DNA from: an uncultured Lysobacteraceae bacterium
GTDB taxonomy: Bacteria; Pseudomonadota; Gammaproteobacteria; Xanthomonadales; Xanthomonadaceae
Assembly: GCA_946480825.1 (NCBI GenBank)
Contig: CAMLLG010000027.1
Span: forward strand, 1-51,897
Reading direction: 5' to 3'
DNA: 51,897 bases
Part shown: positions 44,183 to 51,897 of the stretch, piece by piece
Layout: the number at the start of each line of letters is the position of its first letter
Numbering within the stretch: the stretch's first letter is position 1
Program-made: the position numbers and the translations under genes
The notes under the pieces: model-generated
Told to the model about the DNA's origin: nothing
Seen by the model: only the letters and a program-made list of their open reading frames with translations
The model's database searches: none

Positions 44183-45295
44183 TCAGCCCGCCAGCAGGGT
44201 TTCCAGCACCGCGTCTTCGGGAACGCCGTCGACGATCCGCGCCGCGCCGGGCGCTTCCCACAGCACGAAGCGCAGGCCGGCGGCATGGGCCTTCTTGTCC
44301 AGGCGCATGCGGTCGAGCAACGGGTTGGCGTCCAGCCCCGACGGCAGCGTCGTCGGCAGTCCGAAGGCGGTCAACAGCGTGCGCAGGCGCTCGGCGTCCG
44401 CCGCCGCCGCCATGCCCAGATGCGCGGACAGTCGCGCCGCCAGCACCATGCCCACGGCCACGGCTTCGCCGTGGTTGAGCGCGTCGCGGCCGTCGCCGCT
44501 GTAGCCCTGCTCGGCCTCGATCGCATGGCCGAAGGTGTGGCCGAAATTCAACAGCGCGCGTTCGCCGTGTTCGAACGGATCGTGCTCGACGATGGTGGCC
44601 TTGTGCTGGCAGCTGCGGGCGATGGCCTCGACCAGCGCCTCGCGTTCGCGCGCCAGCAGCGAAGGCGCGTTCGCTTCCAGCCAGTCGAGGAATGGTGCAT
44701 CCACGATCGCGCCGTATTTGACGACTTCGGCCAGCCCGGCGCGCAGTTCGCGTTCCGGCAGCGTGTCGAGCGCCGAGGGGTCGGCGAGCACCGCGCGCGG
44801 CGGATGGAAGGCGCCGACCAGGTTCTTGCCCTGGGGCAGGTCGACGGCGGTCTTGCCGCCGACCGAGGAATCGACCATGGCCAGCAGCGAGGTGGGCAAC
44901 TGGATGCAGTCGATGCCGCGCATCCAGCACGCCGCGGCGAAGCCGGCGAGGTCGCCGACCACGCCGCCGCCCAGCGCGAGGACGCAGGCGTCGCGGGTGG
45001 CGCCGAGCGCGGCCAGCGCGTCGACGACATCGCCGAAACGGGCGAGGGTCTTGGCCTGTTCGCCCGGCGGAATCACGAACCGGCCCACGCGCAGATCGGG
45101 GCGGGCGTTGTGCAGCGCGATCTCGACCCGGCGCGCGAACAGCGGCGCGACGTGCTCGTCGCTGACGATCAGCGCATGCCGGCCGCGGATGCGTGCGGTC
45201 AGGGCGGTGCCGTCGTCCAGCAGGCCGTCGCCGATCGAAATGGTGTACGGGTGGGCGCCGCCGATGTGGACGATGCGAGGAGCGGATGCGGTCAT
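44183..45295 (-). CDS. aroB: 3-dehydroquinate synthase
   Basis: 370 residues. Second step of the shikimate pathway (DAHP to 3-dehydroquinate, NAD and zinc dependent). Motifs: [65 protein letters not shown] and the zinc-binding [11 protein letters not shown] with [10 protein letters not shown]. The ATG overlaps the aroK stop (ATGA), the classic aroK-aroB arrangement. Confidence 0.96.
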   Translation of the reverse strand: MTASAPRIVHIGGAHPYTISIGDGLLDDGTALTARIRGRHALIVSDEHVAPLFARRVEIALHNARPDLRVGRFVIPPGEQAKTLARFGDVVDALAALGATRDACVLALGGGVVGDLAGFAAACWMRGIDCIQLPTSLLAMVDSSVGGKTAVDLPQGKNLVGAFHPPRAVLADPSALDTLPERELRAGLAEVVKYGAIVDAPFLDWLEANAPSLLAREREALVEAIARSCQHKATIVEHDPFEHGERALLNFGHTFGHAIEAEQGYSGDGRDALNHGEAVAVGMVLAARLSAHLGMAAAADAERLRTLLTAFGLPTTLPSGLDANPLLDRMRLDKKAHAAGLRFVLWEAPGAARIVDGVPEDAVLETLLAG

Positions 45296-45849
45296 GTCGG
45301 GTCCGGATCGGTGGCGTGAACGGTGCGGGGCCAGCGCGTTTCCAGCAGCGCCGCCAATCGGGCGGCGGCGTCGGCCGGGCCCGGGCCTGTGGGTGGAAAG
45401 TCCAGGTCGACGATGGCGGCGTAGAGCGGGTCGCGTTCCGCTGCCAGACGGCGCAGCACCGCCTCACGGTCGTCGCCGGCGATCAGCGGACGGCTGCGGT
45501 CGTTGGCCAGTCGCGCCAATTGCGCGTCCACGTCGATGCGCAGATGCACCACGAAGCCCTGCCGCCGCATCCGCGCGCGATTGTCGGGATCGAGCACCGC
45601 GCCGCCGCCGGTGGCGAGGACGCAGGGCGCGCCGTCGAGAACGTCGGCCAGCGCTCCGCGCTCGCGCCGGCGGAAGCCGGCCTCGCCTTCGTGGGCGAAG
45701 ATCGTGGGGATGTCGGTGCCCGCGCGGGCTTCGATCTCGCGGTCCAGATCGACGAACGGCAGCCCGCGCGCCTGCGCCAGGCGACGGCCGATCGAACTCT
45801 TGCCGGCGCCCATCGGGCCGATCAGGACGAGATGCGGTGCGAATTCCAT
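45292..45849 (-). CDS. aroK: Shikimate kinase
   Basis: 185 residues. Phosphorylates shikimate with ATP. Walker [30 protein letters not shown] (shikimate/metal Asp), GEAGFRRRE and [17 protein letters not shown] are intact; RDPLY marks the lid end. TAAACT on the minus strand (45862-45857) ends 7 bases before ATG 45849 and there is no Shine-Dalgarno, suggesting a leaderless operon message. Confidence 0.95.
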   Translation of the reverse strand: MEFAPHLVLIGPMGAGKSSIGRRLAQARGLPFVDLDREIEARAGTDIPTIFAHEGEAGFRRRERGALADVLDGAPCVLATGGGAVLDPDNRARMRRQGFVVHLRIDVDAQLARLANDRSRPLIAGDDREAVLRRLAAERDPLYAAIVDLDFPPTGPGPADAAARLAALLETRWPRTVHATDPDPT

Positions 45850-45928
45850 GGCCGGCAGTTTAGAGCGTGCGATGCGCTTCTTGCCGGATCGCGCTGCGCA
45901 ACGGGTCGCCAGGCATCGGTTGCGGCGT

Positions 45929-46765
45929 TCACCAGGGTTGGGGAAGGACGCGTCGGCGCGCGTCCAGCGTCAGCGTGCGCGCCGCGATCCCGGGCAACGT
46001 GCGCAGCGCCTGCCGGCTCACGCGTTCGAAATGCTGCACGAAGCGTGCGATCCCGGCGCGCGAGAGCGGCCCGCCCATCCGGGTTTCCTGCTGCTGGCGC
46101 CACCGCGCGACCGGCGCGAAGCCCGGCGGCTGCAGCCACACCAGACGATCGATCCGCGCCCACAGCGCCGGGTAGTCGCGGCCGAGCGCGTCGTTGCAGT
46201 AGGCCCGCCAGACGCCTGCCGGGTCTTCGTCGCGCTCCAGCGCGTTGATCGGCGCGCGCAGCGCCGGGGCCGGCTCCGGCGGAACCTGCAGGCACCAGCC
46301 TTCGAGCAGCACCAGATCGACCGCAGCCGCACCCGGCCAGCGCGAGGGCGGCAGGCGGCGGTCGCTGCGCTTGTCGAAGCGGGGCAGGCGTGCCGATGCG
46401 CCGGCGCGCAGCGCATCGAGGGTATCGCAGGCCAGTGCGATGTCGTGGGTGCCCGGTGGTCCACGCGTCGCCAGCAGCGGATGCACGGTGCGCGCCAGTC
46501 GCCCACGTTCGCGCGGACCGAAATACACGTCGTCGATCGACAGCGTCGCGACCCGCAGCCCCCGCGAATGCGCCAGCGCCGCCATCTGCGCGGCGAGCGT
46601 GGATTTGCCCGATCCCTGCAGCCCGGCGATGGCGAAGACCTTCGCATCGTGCGCCAGCGCATCGTCGAGCGCCCGCGACACCACCGTCGCAGCGAAGCCC
46701 GATGGGCGGTGTGCGGCCGATTCGCGTACGGATTTGATCGAGATCGTGTGCGGGGGCTGCGGCAT
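45929..46765 (-). CDS. P-loop kinase, D-glycerate 3-kinase/YggC-like
   Basis: 278 residues from ATG 46765 ([15 protein letters not shown]). Walker [19 protein letters not shown], then [24 protein letters not shown] and [19 protein letters not shown], which match the plant/yeast glycerate kinase (GLYK/Tda10) family; [12 protein letters not shown] is Walker B-like. Glycerate phosphorylation is the likely activity, though some relatives act on other small substrates. TATTGT ends 6 bases before the ATG, again a leaderless layout; ATG 46792 is the alternative start. Divergent from pdxH. Confidence 0.8.
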   Translation of the reverse strand: MPQPPHTISIKSVRESAAHRPSGFAATVVSRALDDALAHDAKVFAIAGLQGSGKSTLAAQMAALAHSRGLRVATLSIDDVYFGPRERGRLARTVHPLLATRGPPGTHDIALACDTLDALRAGASARLPRFDKRSDRRLPPSRWPGAAAVDLVLLEGWCLQVPPEPAPALRAPINALERDEDPAGVWRAYCNDALGRDYPALWARIDRLVWLQPPGFAPVARWRQQQETRMGGPLSRAGIARFVQHFERVSRQALRTLPGIAARTLTLDARRRVLPQPW

Positions 46766-46816
46766 CCGGCGACAATAGCGCAACGCCGACATCCGGCCTG
46801 CTCATCGGACCCCGCC

Positions 46817-47413
46817 ATGACGCTCCATGCCGAAGCCCTCGCCACGTTCGACGACCTCTTCGCCCAGGCCAAGGCCGCCGGCATTCCCGAACCCACCGCG
46901 ATGACCGTGGCCACCGTCGACGCCGACGGCCAGCCCTCGGCGCGGATGGTGCTGTTGAAGTCGCACGACGAACGCGGTTTCGTGTTCTACACCCATCTCG
47001 ATGGGCGCAAGGGTCGCGAGCTGCAGGCGCATCCGAAGGCCGCGCTGTTGTTCTTCTGGAAGGCGCTGGGCGAGGACGGCGTGCAGGTGCGGATCGAGGG
47101 CGATGTGGAGATCGTCGACGATGCCGAAGCCGAGGCGTATTTCGCCCGCCGCCCCCGCGACAGTCAGCTCGGCGCCTGGGCGTCGCAGCAGTCGGAGACG
47201 CTCGACGCGCGCGAAACCTTCGCGCGCCGTTTCGACGAAGCGAAGGCCCGTTTCGAGGGCGCGGAGGTGCCGCGCCCGCCGCGCTGGGGCGGTTTCCGCG
47301 TCGTGCCGCGCCGCATCGAATTCTGGTACGGCGCGCAGTTCCGGCTGCACGAGCGCCATCTCTACGAACGCGGCGCGGACGGCGCGTGGACGAAGCGGAT
47401 GTTGTATCCGTGA
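46817..47413 (+). CDS. pdxH: Pyridoxamine 5'-phosphate oxidase
   Basis: 198 residues. FMN enzyme making pyridoxal phosphate from PNP/PMP. Motifs: [71 protein letters not shown] and the C-terminal [17 protein letters not shown] (PLP contacts). ATG 46817 lies 24 bases from the divergent kinase's upstream start codon. Its stop overlaps the GTG of the BtuF-like gene (GTGA). Confidence 0.95.
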   Translation: MTLHAEALATFDDLFAQAKAAGIPEPTAMTVATVDADGQPSARMVLLKSHDERGFVFYTHLDGRKGRELQAHPKAALLFFWKALGEDGVQVRIEGDVEIVDDAEAEAYFARRPRDSQLGAWASQQSETLDARETFARRFDEAKARFEGAEVPRPPRWGGFRVVPRRIEFWYGAQFRLHERHLYERGADGAWTKRMLYP

Positions 47414-48216
47414 GCACTCCCGCGGCGCGCGGCCCGCAGCGCATCGTCTGCCTCACCGAAGAACCGACCGAGGTGCTGTACGCGCTCGGCGAGCAGCACC
47501 GCATCGTCGGCATCAGCGGGTTCACCGTGCGCCCGGCCATCGCGCGCAGGGAAAAGCCGAAGGTCAGTGCGTTCACTTCGGCGAAGATCGGCGAGATCCT
47601 GCGGCTCGAACCGGATTTCGTGGTCGGGTTTTCCGATATCCAGGCCGAGATCGCCTCCGCGCTGATCAGGCAGGGCGTCGAAGTGTGGATCAGCAATCAC
47701 CGCAGTGTCGACGGGATTCTCGATTACATCCGCCGGCTCGGTGCGCTGGTCGGTGCGACCGACAAGGCCAATGCCTATGCCGACGAACTCGCGCGCGGGC
47801 TCGATGCCATCGCCGCGCAGGCGGCGACGCTGCCGCGGCGGCCGAAGGTCTATTTCGAAGAATGGGACGAACCGATGATCAGCGGCATCCGCTGGGTATC
47901 GGAACTGGTCGCGATCGCGGGCGGCGACGACATCTTTCCCGAACGCGCGGCGTCGTCGCTGGCCAAGGGGCGCATCCTCGAAGATCCCGGCGAGGTCATC
48001 CGGCGCGCGCCGGACATTATGCTCGGCTCGTGGTGCGGCAAGAAATTCCGTCCGGACAAGGTTCTCGCGCGGCCGGGCTGGGACGCGATCCCCGCGGTCC
48101 GCGACGGCGCGCTGCACGAGATCAAGTCGCCGATCATCCTGCAGCCCGGCCCGGCGGCGCTGACCGAAGGCGTGCGCGCGATCGCCGGAGTCATCCGGGC
48201 CTGGTCGGTGCGGTAG
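47410..48216 (+). CDS. BtuF-like substrate-binding-fold protein without signal peptide
   Basis: 268 residues from GTG 47410. The PF01497 (iron/B12 periplasmic-binding) fold is shown by [78 protein letters not shown] and [16 protein letters not shown]. The N-terminus (STPAARGPQ) has no hydrophobic signal, and the pdxH overlap fixes the start, so the protein looks cytoplasmic. A corrinoid-binding or handling role is inferred from the fold only. Confidence 0.8.
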   Translation: MSTPAARGPQRIVCLTEEPTEVLYALGEQHRIVGISGFTVRPAIARREKPKVSAFTSAKIGEILRLEPDFVVGFSDIQAEIASALIRQGVEVWISNHRSVDGILDYIRRLGALVGATDKANAYADELARGLDAIAAQAATLPRRPKVYFEEWDEPMISGIRWVSELVAIAGGDDIFPERAASSLAKGRILEDPGEVIRRAPDIMLGSWCGKKFRPDKVLARPGWDAIPAVRDGALHEIKSPIILQPGPAALTEGVRAIAGVIRAWSVR

Positions 48217-48218
48217 CG

Positions 48219-48233
48219 CGGTCCGGCAGACCG
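48219..48233. terminator. Short hairpin between convergent genes
   Basis: CGGTC-CGGCA-GACCG in the 21-base gap between the BtuF-like gene and the DUF4426 gene. Too short and without a T-run to be a confident terminator. Confidence 0.3.
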
Positions 48234-48237
48234 GTCT

Positions 48238-48729
48238 TCATTCGGACGAGAAATCCCGCGAGAAGCGCATCGTCGACGCCGCGCCGCCTTCGCGCACGAT
48301 TTTCAGATCGAAGGTGAGCGTGTCCGGGGGCGAAACCTCGGTGTCGCCGACGTAGTCGACATACTCCCCCGAGCGGATTTCGCGCATCGTCAGCGTCTCG
48401 CGCTGGCCGTGCAGGTTGGCGACGGTGCCGGTGATGGTGGCCGGCAGTGCGGTTTCCAAACCTTCCGGGCCCTTGCGCACCGAGACCATCAACATCAGCC
48501 GGCGGTCGCCGCGTTCGATGCCGTAGCTGCGCGCGACCGCTTCGTTGAGGCTGGCGGTGGGCACCAGGTTGGCGCGGACGGTGATGTCGCCGACCCGGCT
48601 CACCGCTTCCTGCGGCGTGTCGAGGCGTTTCGCGATCTTGGGCTTGTCGCCGCCGCAGGCGACGAGAGCGAAACAGAGCAGGGCGACAACGATCGGCGTG
48701 CGGCGATGCGACAGGCTGCGATGCGGCAT
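48238..48729 (-). CDS. DUF4426-family lipoprotein
   Basis: 163 residues. Lipoprotein signal: LLCFALVAC with Cys about 25 residues from ATG 48729. The body SRVGDITVRANLVPTASLNEAVARSYGIERGDRRLMLMVSVRK is the DUF4426 pattern; function unknown. In related bacteria such genes sit beside yggS-proC, as here (89 bases after proC, same strand). Confidence 0.8.
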   Translation of the reverse strand: MPHRSLSHRRTPIVVALLCFALVACGGDKPKIAKRLDTPQEAVSRVGDITVRANLVPTASLNEAVARSYGIERGDRRLMLMVSVRKGPEGLETALPATITGTVANLHGQRETLTMREIRSGEYVDYVGDTEVSPPDTLTFDLKIVREGGAASTMRFSRDFSSE

Positions 48730-48818
48730 GGTTCGATCCTGGCGGCGTGGCGAAGGGCTCCCATCGATACGGCTGGCAGCGACGGATGGATGCCGGCCGT
48801 ATCGCACGGGCCCCTCGC

Positions 48819-49643
48819 TCAGTCGTTGGCGGCGGACAGTTGCCGGCCGCGCTCGGTCGCGTTGCCGATCGCCTGCGCCACCAGCGCGCGGAAGCCGCCG
48901 GCCTCGAAGGTCTCGACCGCGGCTTGGGTGGTGCCGCCCGGCGAGGTCACCCGGCGGCGCAGTTCGGCCGGGTCTTCGCCGGCTTCGGTGAGCATGCGCG
49001 CGGCGCCGAGGATCGTCTCCTGCACCAGGGTGCGCGCGGCGTCGGCCGGGAGGCCTTCGGCGATGGCGGCGGCCTCCATTGCCTCGGCCAGCAGGAAGAT
49101 GTAGGCCGGGCCGCTGCCGGACGTGGCGGTCACCGCGTCCATCCGCGCCTCATCGTCGATCCATACGGTCTTGCCGGCACTGGCAAGCAGGTTGGTCGCG
49201 CGTTCGCGGCCGTTCGCATCCACTTCGACACTGGCGAACAGGCCGGTGACGCCGGCGCCGAGCAGCGCAGGGGTGTTCGGCATCGCCCGGACCACGGCCA
49301 CGCCGCCGCCGAGCCAACGCTGCAACTGCGCGGCGGTGATGCCGGCGGCGATCGACACCACCAGCGGCCGGTTGGCCTGCGCCAGCGGCGCCAGGGCTTC
49401 GCAGACCGCGCGCATGACCTGCGGCTTCACCGCCAGCAGCCACAGGCCGGCCGGGGCCGCGGCTTCGGCGTTGTCGGCGCCGACCGTCACCCCGAAGTCG
49501 CGGGCGAGCGCGTCGCGGAGGATGTCGACGGGTTCGGAAACGCGGATGTCGGCGGCGTCGGTGCCGCGGGCGATCAGGCCGCCGATCAGGCTTCGGGCCA
49601 TGTTGCCGCCGCCGATGAAGGCGAGGGTCGATGCGGAACTCAT
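48819..49643 (-). CDS. proC: Pyrroline-5-carboxylate reductase
   Basis: 274 residues. Last step of proline synthesis, NAD(P)H dependent. FIGGGNMARSLIGGL is the nucleotide motif; VKPQVM, SIAAGIT, VVRAMPNTPALLGAGVTG and the C-terminal ATSGSGPAYIFLLAEAMEAAAIAEGLP with RRRVTSPGGTTQAAV define ProC. ATGA overlap with yggS. Confidence 0.96.
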   Translation of the reverse strand: MSSASTLAFIGGGNMARSLIGGLIARGTDAADIRVSEPVDILRDALARDFGVTVGADNAEAAAPAGLWLLAVKPQVMRAVCEALAPLAQANRPLVVSIAAGITAAQLQRWLGGGVAVVRAMPNTPALLGAGVTGLFASVEVDANGRERATNLLASAGKTVWIDDEARMDAVTATSGSGPAYIFLLAEAMEAAAIAEGLPADAARTLVQETILGAARMLTEAGEDPAELRRRVTSPGGTTQAAVETFEAGGFRALVAQAIGNATERGRQLSAAND

Positions 49644-50392
49644 GCGGTCTCCGGGGAAGGGGCGCCGTCCGGCGCGGTCGATGACGGTTTGGGCGGGCGG
49701 GCGCCGAACAGCGCGCTGCCGACGCGGACCATCGTCGCACCTTCGGCGATGGCCAGCGCGTAGTCCTCGCTCATGCCCATCGACAGCGTGTCGATGCCGG
49801 GCCGGCCGGCGGCGAGGGCGTCGAACAGCGCACGCATGCGCCGGAACGCGGCGCGGCGGCGATCCATGGCGGGGTCCGGTGCCGGAATGGCCATCAGCCC
49901 GCGCAGGCGCAGCGCCGGTCGGGCGGCAATGGCGGCGGCCAGGGCGTCGATGTCCTCCGGCCGGCAGCCGTGCTTGCTGGCCTCGTCGTCGATGTTGACC
50001 TGGATAAGCACGTTGAGCGGCGCCTGCCCCGGCGCGCGATGCCTGGCCAGCGCCTCCACCAGCTTCGGCCGGTCCAAGGTCTGCACCCAGTCGAACGCGG
50101 CGGCGGCCTCTTTCGCCTTGTTCGACTGCAGATGGCCGATCAGATGCCACTCGATGCCGAGCCCGCCGAGCGACGGTTGTTTCGCCAGCGCTTCCTGCAC
50201 GTAATTTTCGCCGAAGGCCACCGGGCCGGCGGCGGGCCGCGCGCGCAGGGCGGCGGCGACGTGCGCGATGGCTTCCGCAGGCTGGGTCTTGCTCACCGCC
50301 AGCAGCCGCGCGGGCGTGCGCCCGACGGCGGCGTCGGCCATGCCGGCGAGAAGCGCGTCGAGTGCGGGATGCGGCGGAAGTGCGTCGGACAT
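49640..50392 (-). CDS. yggS: YggS-type PLP homeostasis protein
   Basis: 250 residues. Binds pyridoxal phosphate through the Lys in LLAVSKTQPAEAI; GENYVQEALAKQ, WHLIGHLQSNKAKE, VNIDDEASKHGC and LSMGMSEDYALAIAEGATMVRVGSALFG are family motifs. It buffers PLP in the cytoplasm rather than acting as an enzyme. Usual neighbour of proC. TACACT at 50448-50443 (minus) is a likely -10. Confidence 0.94.
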   Translation of the reverse strand: MSDALPPHPALDALLAGMADAAVGRTPARLLAVSKTQPAEAIAHVAAALRARPAAGPVAFGENYVQEALAKQPSLGGLGIEWHLIGHLQSNKAKEAAAAFDWVQTLDRPKLVEALARHRAPGQAPLNVLIQVNIDDEASKHGCRPEDIDALAAAIAARPALRLRGLMAIPAPDPAMDRRRAAFRRMRALFDALAAGRPGIDTLSMGMSEDYALAIAEGATMVRVGSALFGARPPKPSSTAPDGAPSPETA

Positions 50393-50503
50393 GGTGGGCG
50401 TTCGGATGCGACGGGCGTCGCGAAATGGCGCGGGAAAAGAGCAGTGTATGCCGAATGGAACCGCGAACCGGCGATCCGCCGGCAGGGTGTCGTCGCGGCG
50501 GCG

Positions 50504-50536
50504 GGTGCAAATCCGGAGTGCGGGGCTATACTCCGG
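50504..50536 (+). promoter_or_regulatory. pilT promoter with operator-like inverted repeat
   Basis: -10 TATACT at 50527-50532 with a weak -35 near 50504-50510. CCGGAGT (50513-50519) and ACTCCGG (50530-50536) form a perfect 7-bp inverted repeat across the spacer and -10. A transcript would begin near 50539, about 48 bases before pilT. Confidence 0.55.
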
Positions 50537-50586
50537 CGAATCCCGGGTCTCCGGACTCGCACGACATCGCTACGCGGGGAGTTTGC

Positions 50587-51624
50587 ATGGATATCGCCGA
50601 ACTATTGGCATTCTCGGTCAAGAACAAGGCGTCGGACCTGCACCTGTCCGCCGGCCTGCCGCCGATGATCCGCGTCGACGGCGACGTGCGCCGCATCAAC
50701 ATTCCCGCGCTGGACCACAAGCAGGTCCATGCGCTGGTCTACGACATCATGTCGGACAAGCAGCGCCGCGACTACGAAGAGTTCCTCGAGTGCGACTTCT
50801 CGTTCGAGATTCCCGGTCTGGCCCGTTTCCGCGTCAACGCGTTCAACCAGAACCGCGGCGCCGGCGCCGTCTTCCGCACGATTCCCTCGGAAGTGCTGAC
50901 CCTGGAAGATCTCGGCTGTCCGCCGATCTTCCGCGAGTTGATCGATCAGCCGCAGGGCCTGATCCTGGTCACCGGCCCGACTGGCTCGGGCAAATCGACC
51001 ACGCTGGCGGCGATGGTCGACCACGTCAACAAGAGCGAATACGCGCACATCCTCACCGTCGAGGACCCGATCGAATTCGTGCACACCTCGCAGAAGTGCC
51101 TGATCAACCAGCGCGAGGTCCACCGCGACACCCACGGCTTCAACGAGGCGCTGCGCTCGGCGCTGCGCGAAGACCCGGACTACATCCTCGTCGGCGAAAT
51201 GCGCGACATCGAAACCATCCGCCTGGCGCTGACCGCCGCGGAAACAGGCCATCTCGTGTTCGGCACCCTGCACACCAGCTCGGCGGCGAAGACCGTGGAC
51301 CGCATCATCGACGTGTTCCCCGCCGGCGAAAAGCCGATGGTGCGTTCGATGCTGTCCGAATCGTTGCGCGCGGTGATTTCGCAGGCGCTGCTGAAGAAGG
51401 TCGGCGGCGGCCGCACCGCGGCCTGGGAAATCATGGTCGGCACCCCGGCGATCCGCAATCTGATCCGCGAGGACAAGGTGGCGCAGATGTATTCGTCGAT
51501 CCAGACCGGCCAGAACTTCGGCATGATGACCCTCGACCAGCATCTGCAGGACCTGGTGAAGCGCAGCCTCATCACCCGCCAGCAGGCCAAGGGCTACGCC
51601 AAGGACAAGCGGCTGTTCGAGTAA
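50587..51624 (+). CDS. pilT: Type IV pilus retraction ATPase PilT
   Basis: 345 residues, full length. Hexameric motor that depolymerises type IV pili for twitching. N-terminal DIAELLAFSVKNKASDLHLSAG; Walker A VTGPTGSGKSTTLAAM; Asp box TVEDPIEFVH; Walker B DPDYILVGEMRD; His box TAAETGHLVFGTLHTSSA. Ribosome binding site GGGGAG 6 bases before ATG. Followed by pilU after 155 bases holding a repeat element. Confidence 0.97.
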   Translation: MDIAELLAFSVKNKASDLHLSAGLPPMIRVDGDVRRINIPALDHKQVHALVYDIMSDKQRRDYEEFLECDFSFEIPGLARFRVNAFNQNRGAGAVFRTIPSEVLTLEDLGCPPIFRELIDQPQGLILVTGPTGSGKSTTLAAMVDHVNKSEYAHILTVEDPIEFVHTSQKCLINQREVHRDTHGFNEALRSALREDPDYILVGEMRDIETIRLALTAAETGHLVFGTLHTSSAAKTVDRIIDVFPAGEKPMVRSMLSESLRAVISQALLKKVGGGRTAAWEIMVGTPAIRNLIREDKVAQMYSSIQTGQNFGMMTLDQHLQDLVKRSLITRQQAKGYAKDKRLFE

Positions 51625-51630
51625 GTGTCT

Positions 51631-51739
51631 TGTCATTCCGAGCGCAGCGAGGAACCTGCTTTCCGCAGTTCGCCTGAAGCGCTCGTGCCGAGGCAACAGC
51701 AGGTCCCTCCCCCGGATCGGGTTCGGGGTCGGGGTGACA
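51631..51739. repeat. Intergenic inverted-repeat element between pilT and pilU
   Basis: About 109 bases bounded by TGTCA (51631-51635) and TGACA (51735-51739), with inner arms ACCTGCT (51654-51660) and AGCAGGT (51698-51704). The start TGTCATTCCGAGCGCAGCGA resembles dispersed intergenic repeats common in proteobacteria. It should fold as a long imperfect hairpin in the pilT-pilU transcript. Confidence 0.7.
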
Positions 51740-51779
51740 GTCATCAGAACGCAGCCATCCAGATTCCGGGAGTTCCCCC

Positions 51780-51897
51780 ATGAGCACCACCGACTTCACT
51801 TCCTTCCTCAAGCTGATGGCGCACCAGAAGGCGTCGGACCTTTTCATCACCGCGGGCATGCCGCCGGCGATGAAGGTGCACGGCAAGCTTTCGCCGA
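51780..51897 (+). CDS. pilU: PilU, pilus retraction ATPase, N-terminal 39 residues (cut by window edge)
   Basis: Begins MSTTDFTSFLKLMAHQKASD and continues LFITAGMPPAMKVHGKLSP, the PilU N-terminal domain. PilU assists PilT in retraction. The gene runs off the right end. The ATG at 51780 follows GGGAG about 6 bases upstream. Confidence 0.9.
   Translation, partial: MSTTDFTSFLKLMAHQKASDLFITAGMPPAMKVHGKLSP

Noticed and set aside
51654..51704. The pilT-pilU hairpin as an intrinsic terminator
   Set aside because: The arms ACCTGCT/AGCAGGT are far apart and followed by CCCTCCCCC, not a T-run.

Overview
The window is a dense, high-GC chromosomal segment (no rRNA, tRNA, prophage or CRISPR seen) that reads as a gammaproteobacterium of the Xanthomonadales, close to Lysobacter/Luteimonas. 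The assignment is inferred from gene content: a metX-metB-hom operon behind a SAM leader, a large TonB receptor, yggS-proC next to pilT-pilU, paired GTAG-type REP hairpins, and the general protein similarity. It was not tested by alignment.

Layout. 1-4.3 kb: start of etfB, a GMC oxidoreductase, an NTP/NDP-exchange-type transporter, a DUF1304 protein and a hotdog-fold protein. 4.3-9.4 kb: fadE (fatty-acid beta-oxidation) divergent from a TetR regulator, which is followed by pckG; the fadE/TetR intergenic region holds palindromes placed on both predicted promoters. 9.5-16.1 kb: a TPR-sulfotransferase and a 2OG-Fe(II) oxygenase face a TonB receptor and a small exported protein whose C-terminus copies the receptor's last strands. 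16.1-20.2 kb: hslO, mtgA, a DPM1-like glycosyltransferase overlapping a CBS-domain gene, and a Crp/Fnr regulator. 20.3-23.7 kb: a BLUF photoreceptor, a hemolysin-III membrane protein, a second sulfotransferase plus 2OG-oxygenase pair, and two uncharacterised genes. 23.7-28.1 kb: prfC, tag, and a peptidase M23/phytase-like pair, with tag and the peptidase gene separated by a REP dimer. 28.1-31.8 kb: SAM riboswitch, metX, metB, hom (methionine branch, coupled by ATGA overlaps). 31.8-36.7 kb: MASE1-GGDEF-EAL protein, sdaA, a glutaredoxin-like protein and a monohaem protein. 36.7-39 kb: a small unknown gene and a YceI-cytochrome b-YceI operon. 39.1-42.7 kb: a hybrid two-component sensor with a strikingly AT-rich stretch inside its propeller. 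42.7-48.7 kb: aroK-aroB-WGR-hemE, a kinase divergent from pdxH, a BtuF-like protein and a DUF4426 lipoprotein. 48.8-51.9 kb: yggS-proC, pilT and the start of pilU.

Most genes are housekeeping. The best leads are two separate loci that each pair a PAPS-type sulfotransferase with a non-haem 2OG oxygenase (one beside a TonB receptor and its tail-mimic); the AT-rich mosaic sensor kinase; a SAM riboswitch that appears to act by hiding the metX ribosome binding site; a recurring leaderless-transcript geometry; and a REP dimer that supplies the stop codons of two convergent genes. All positions and motifs were read by eye; family names rest on recognised motifs and not on database searches.
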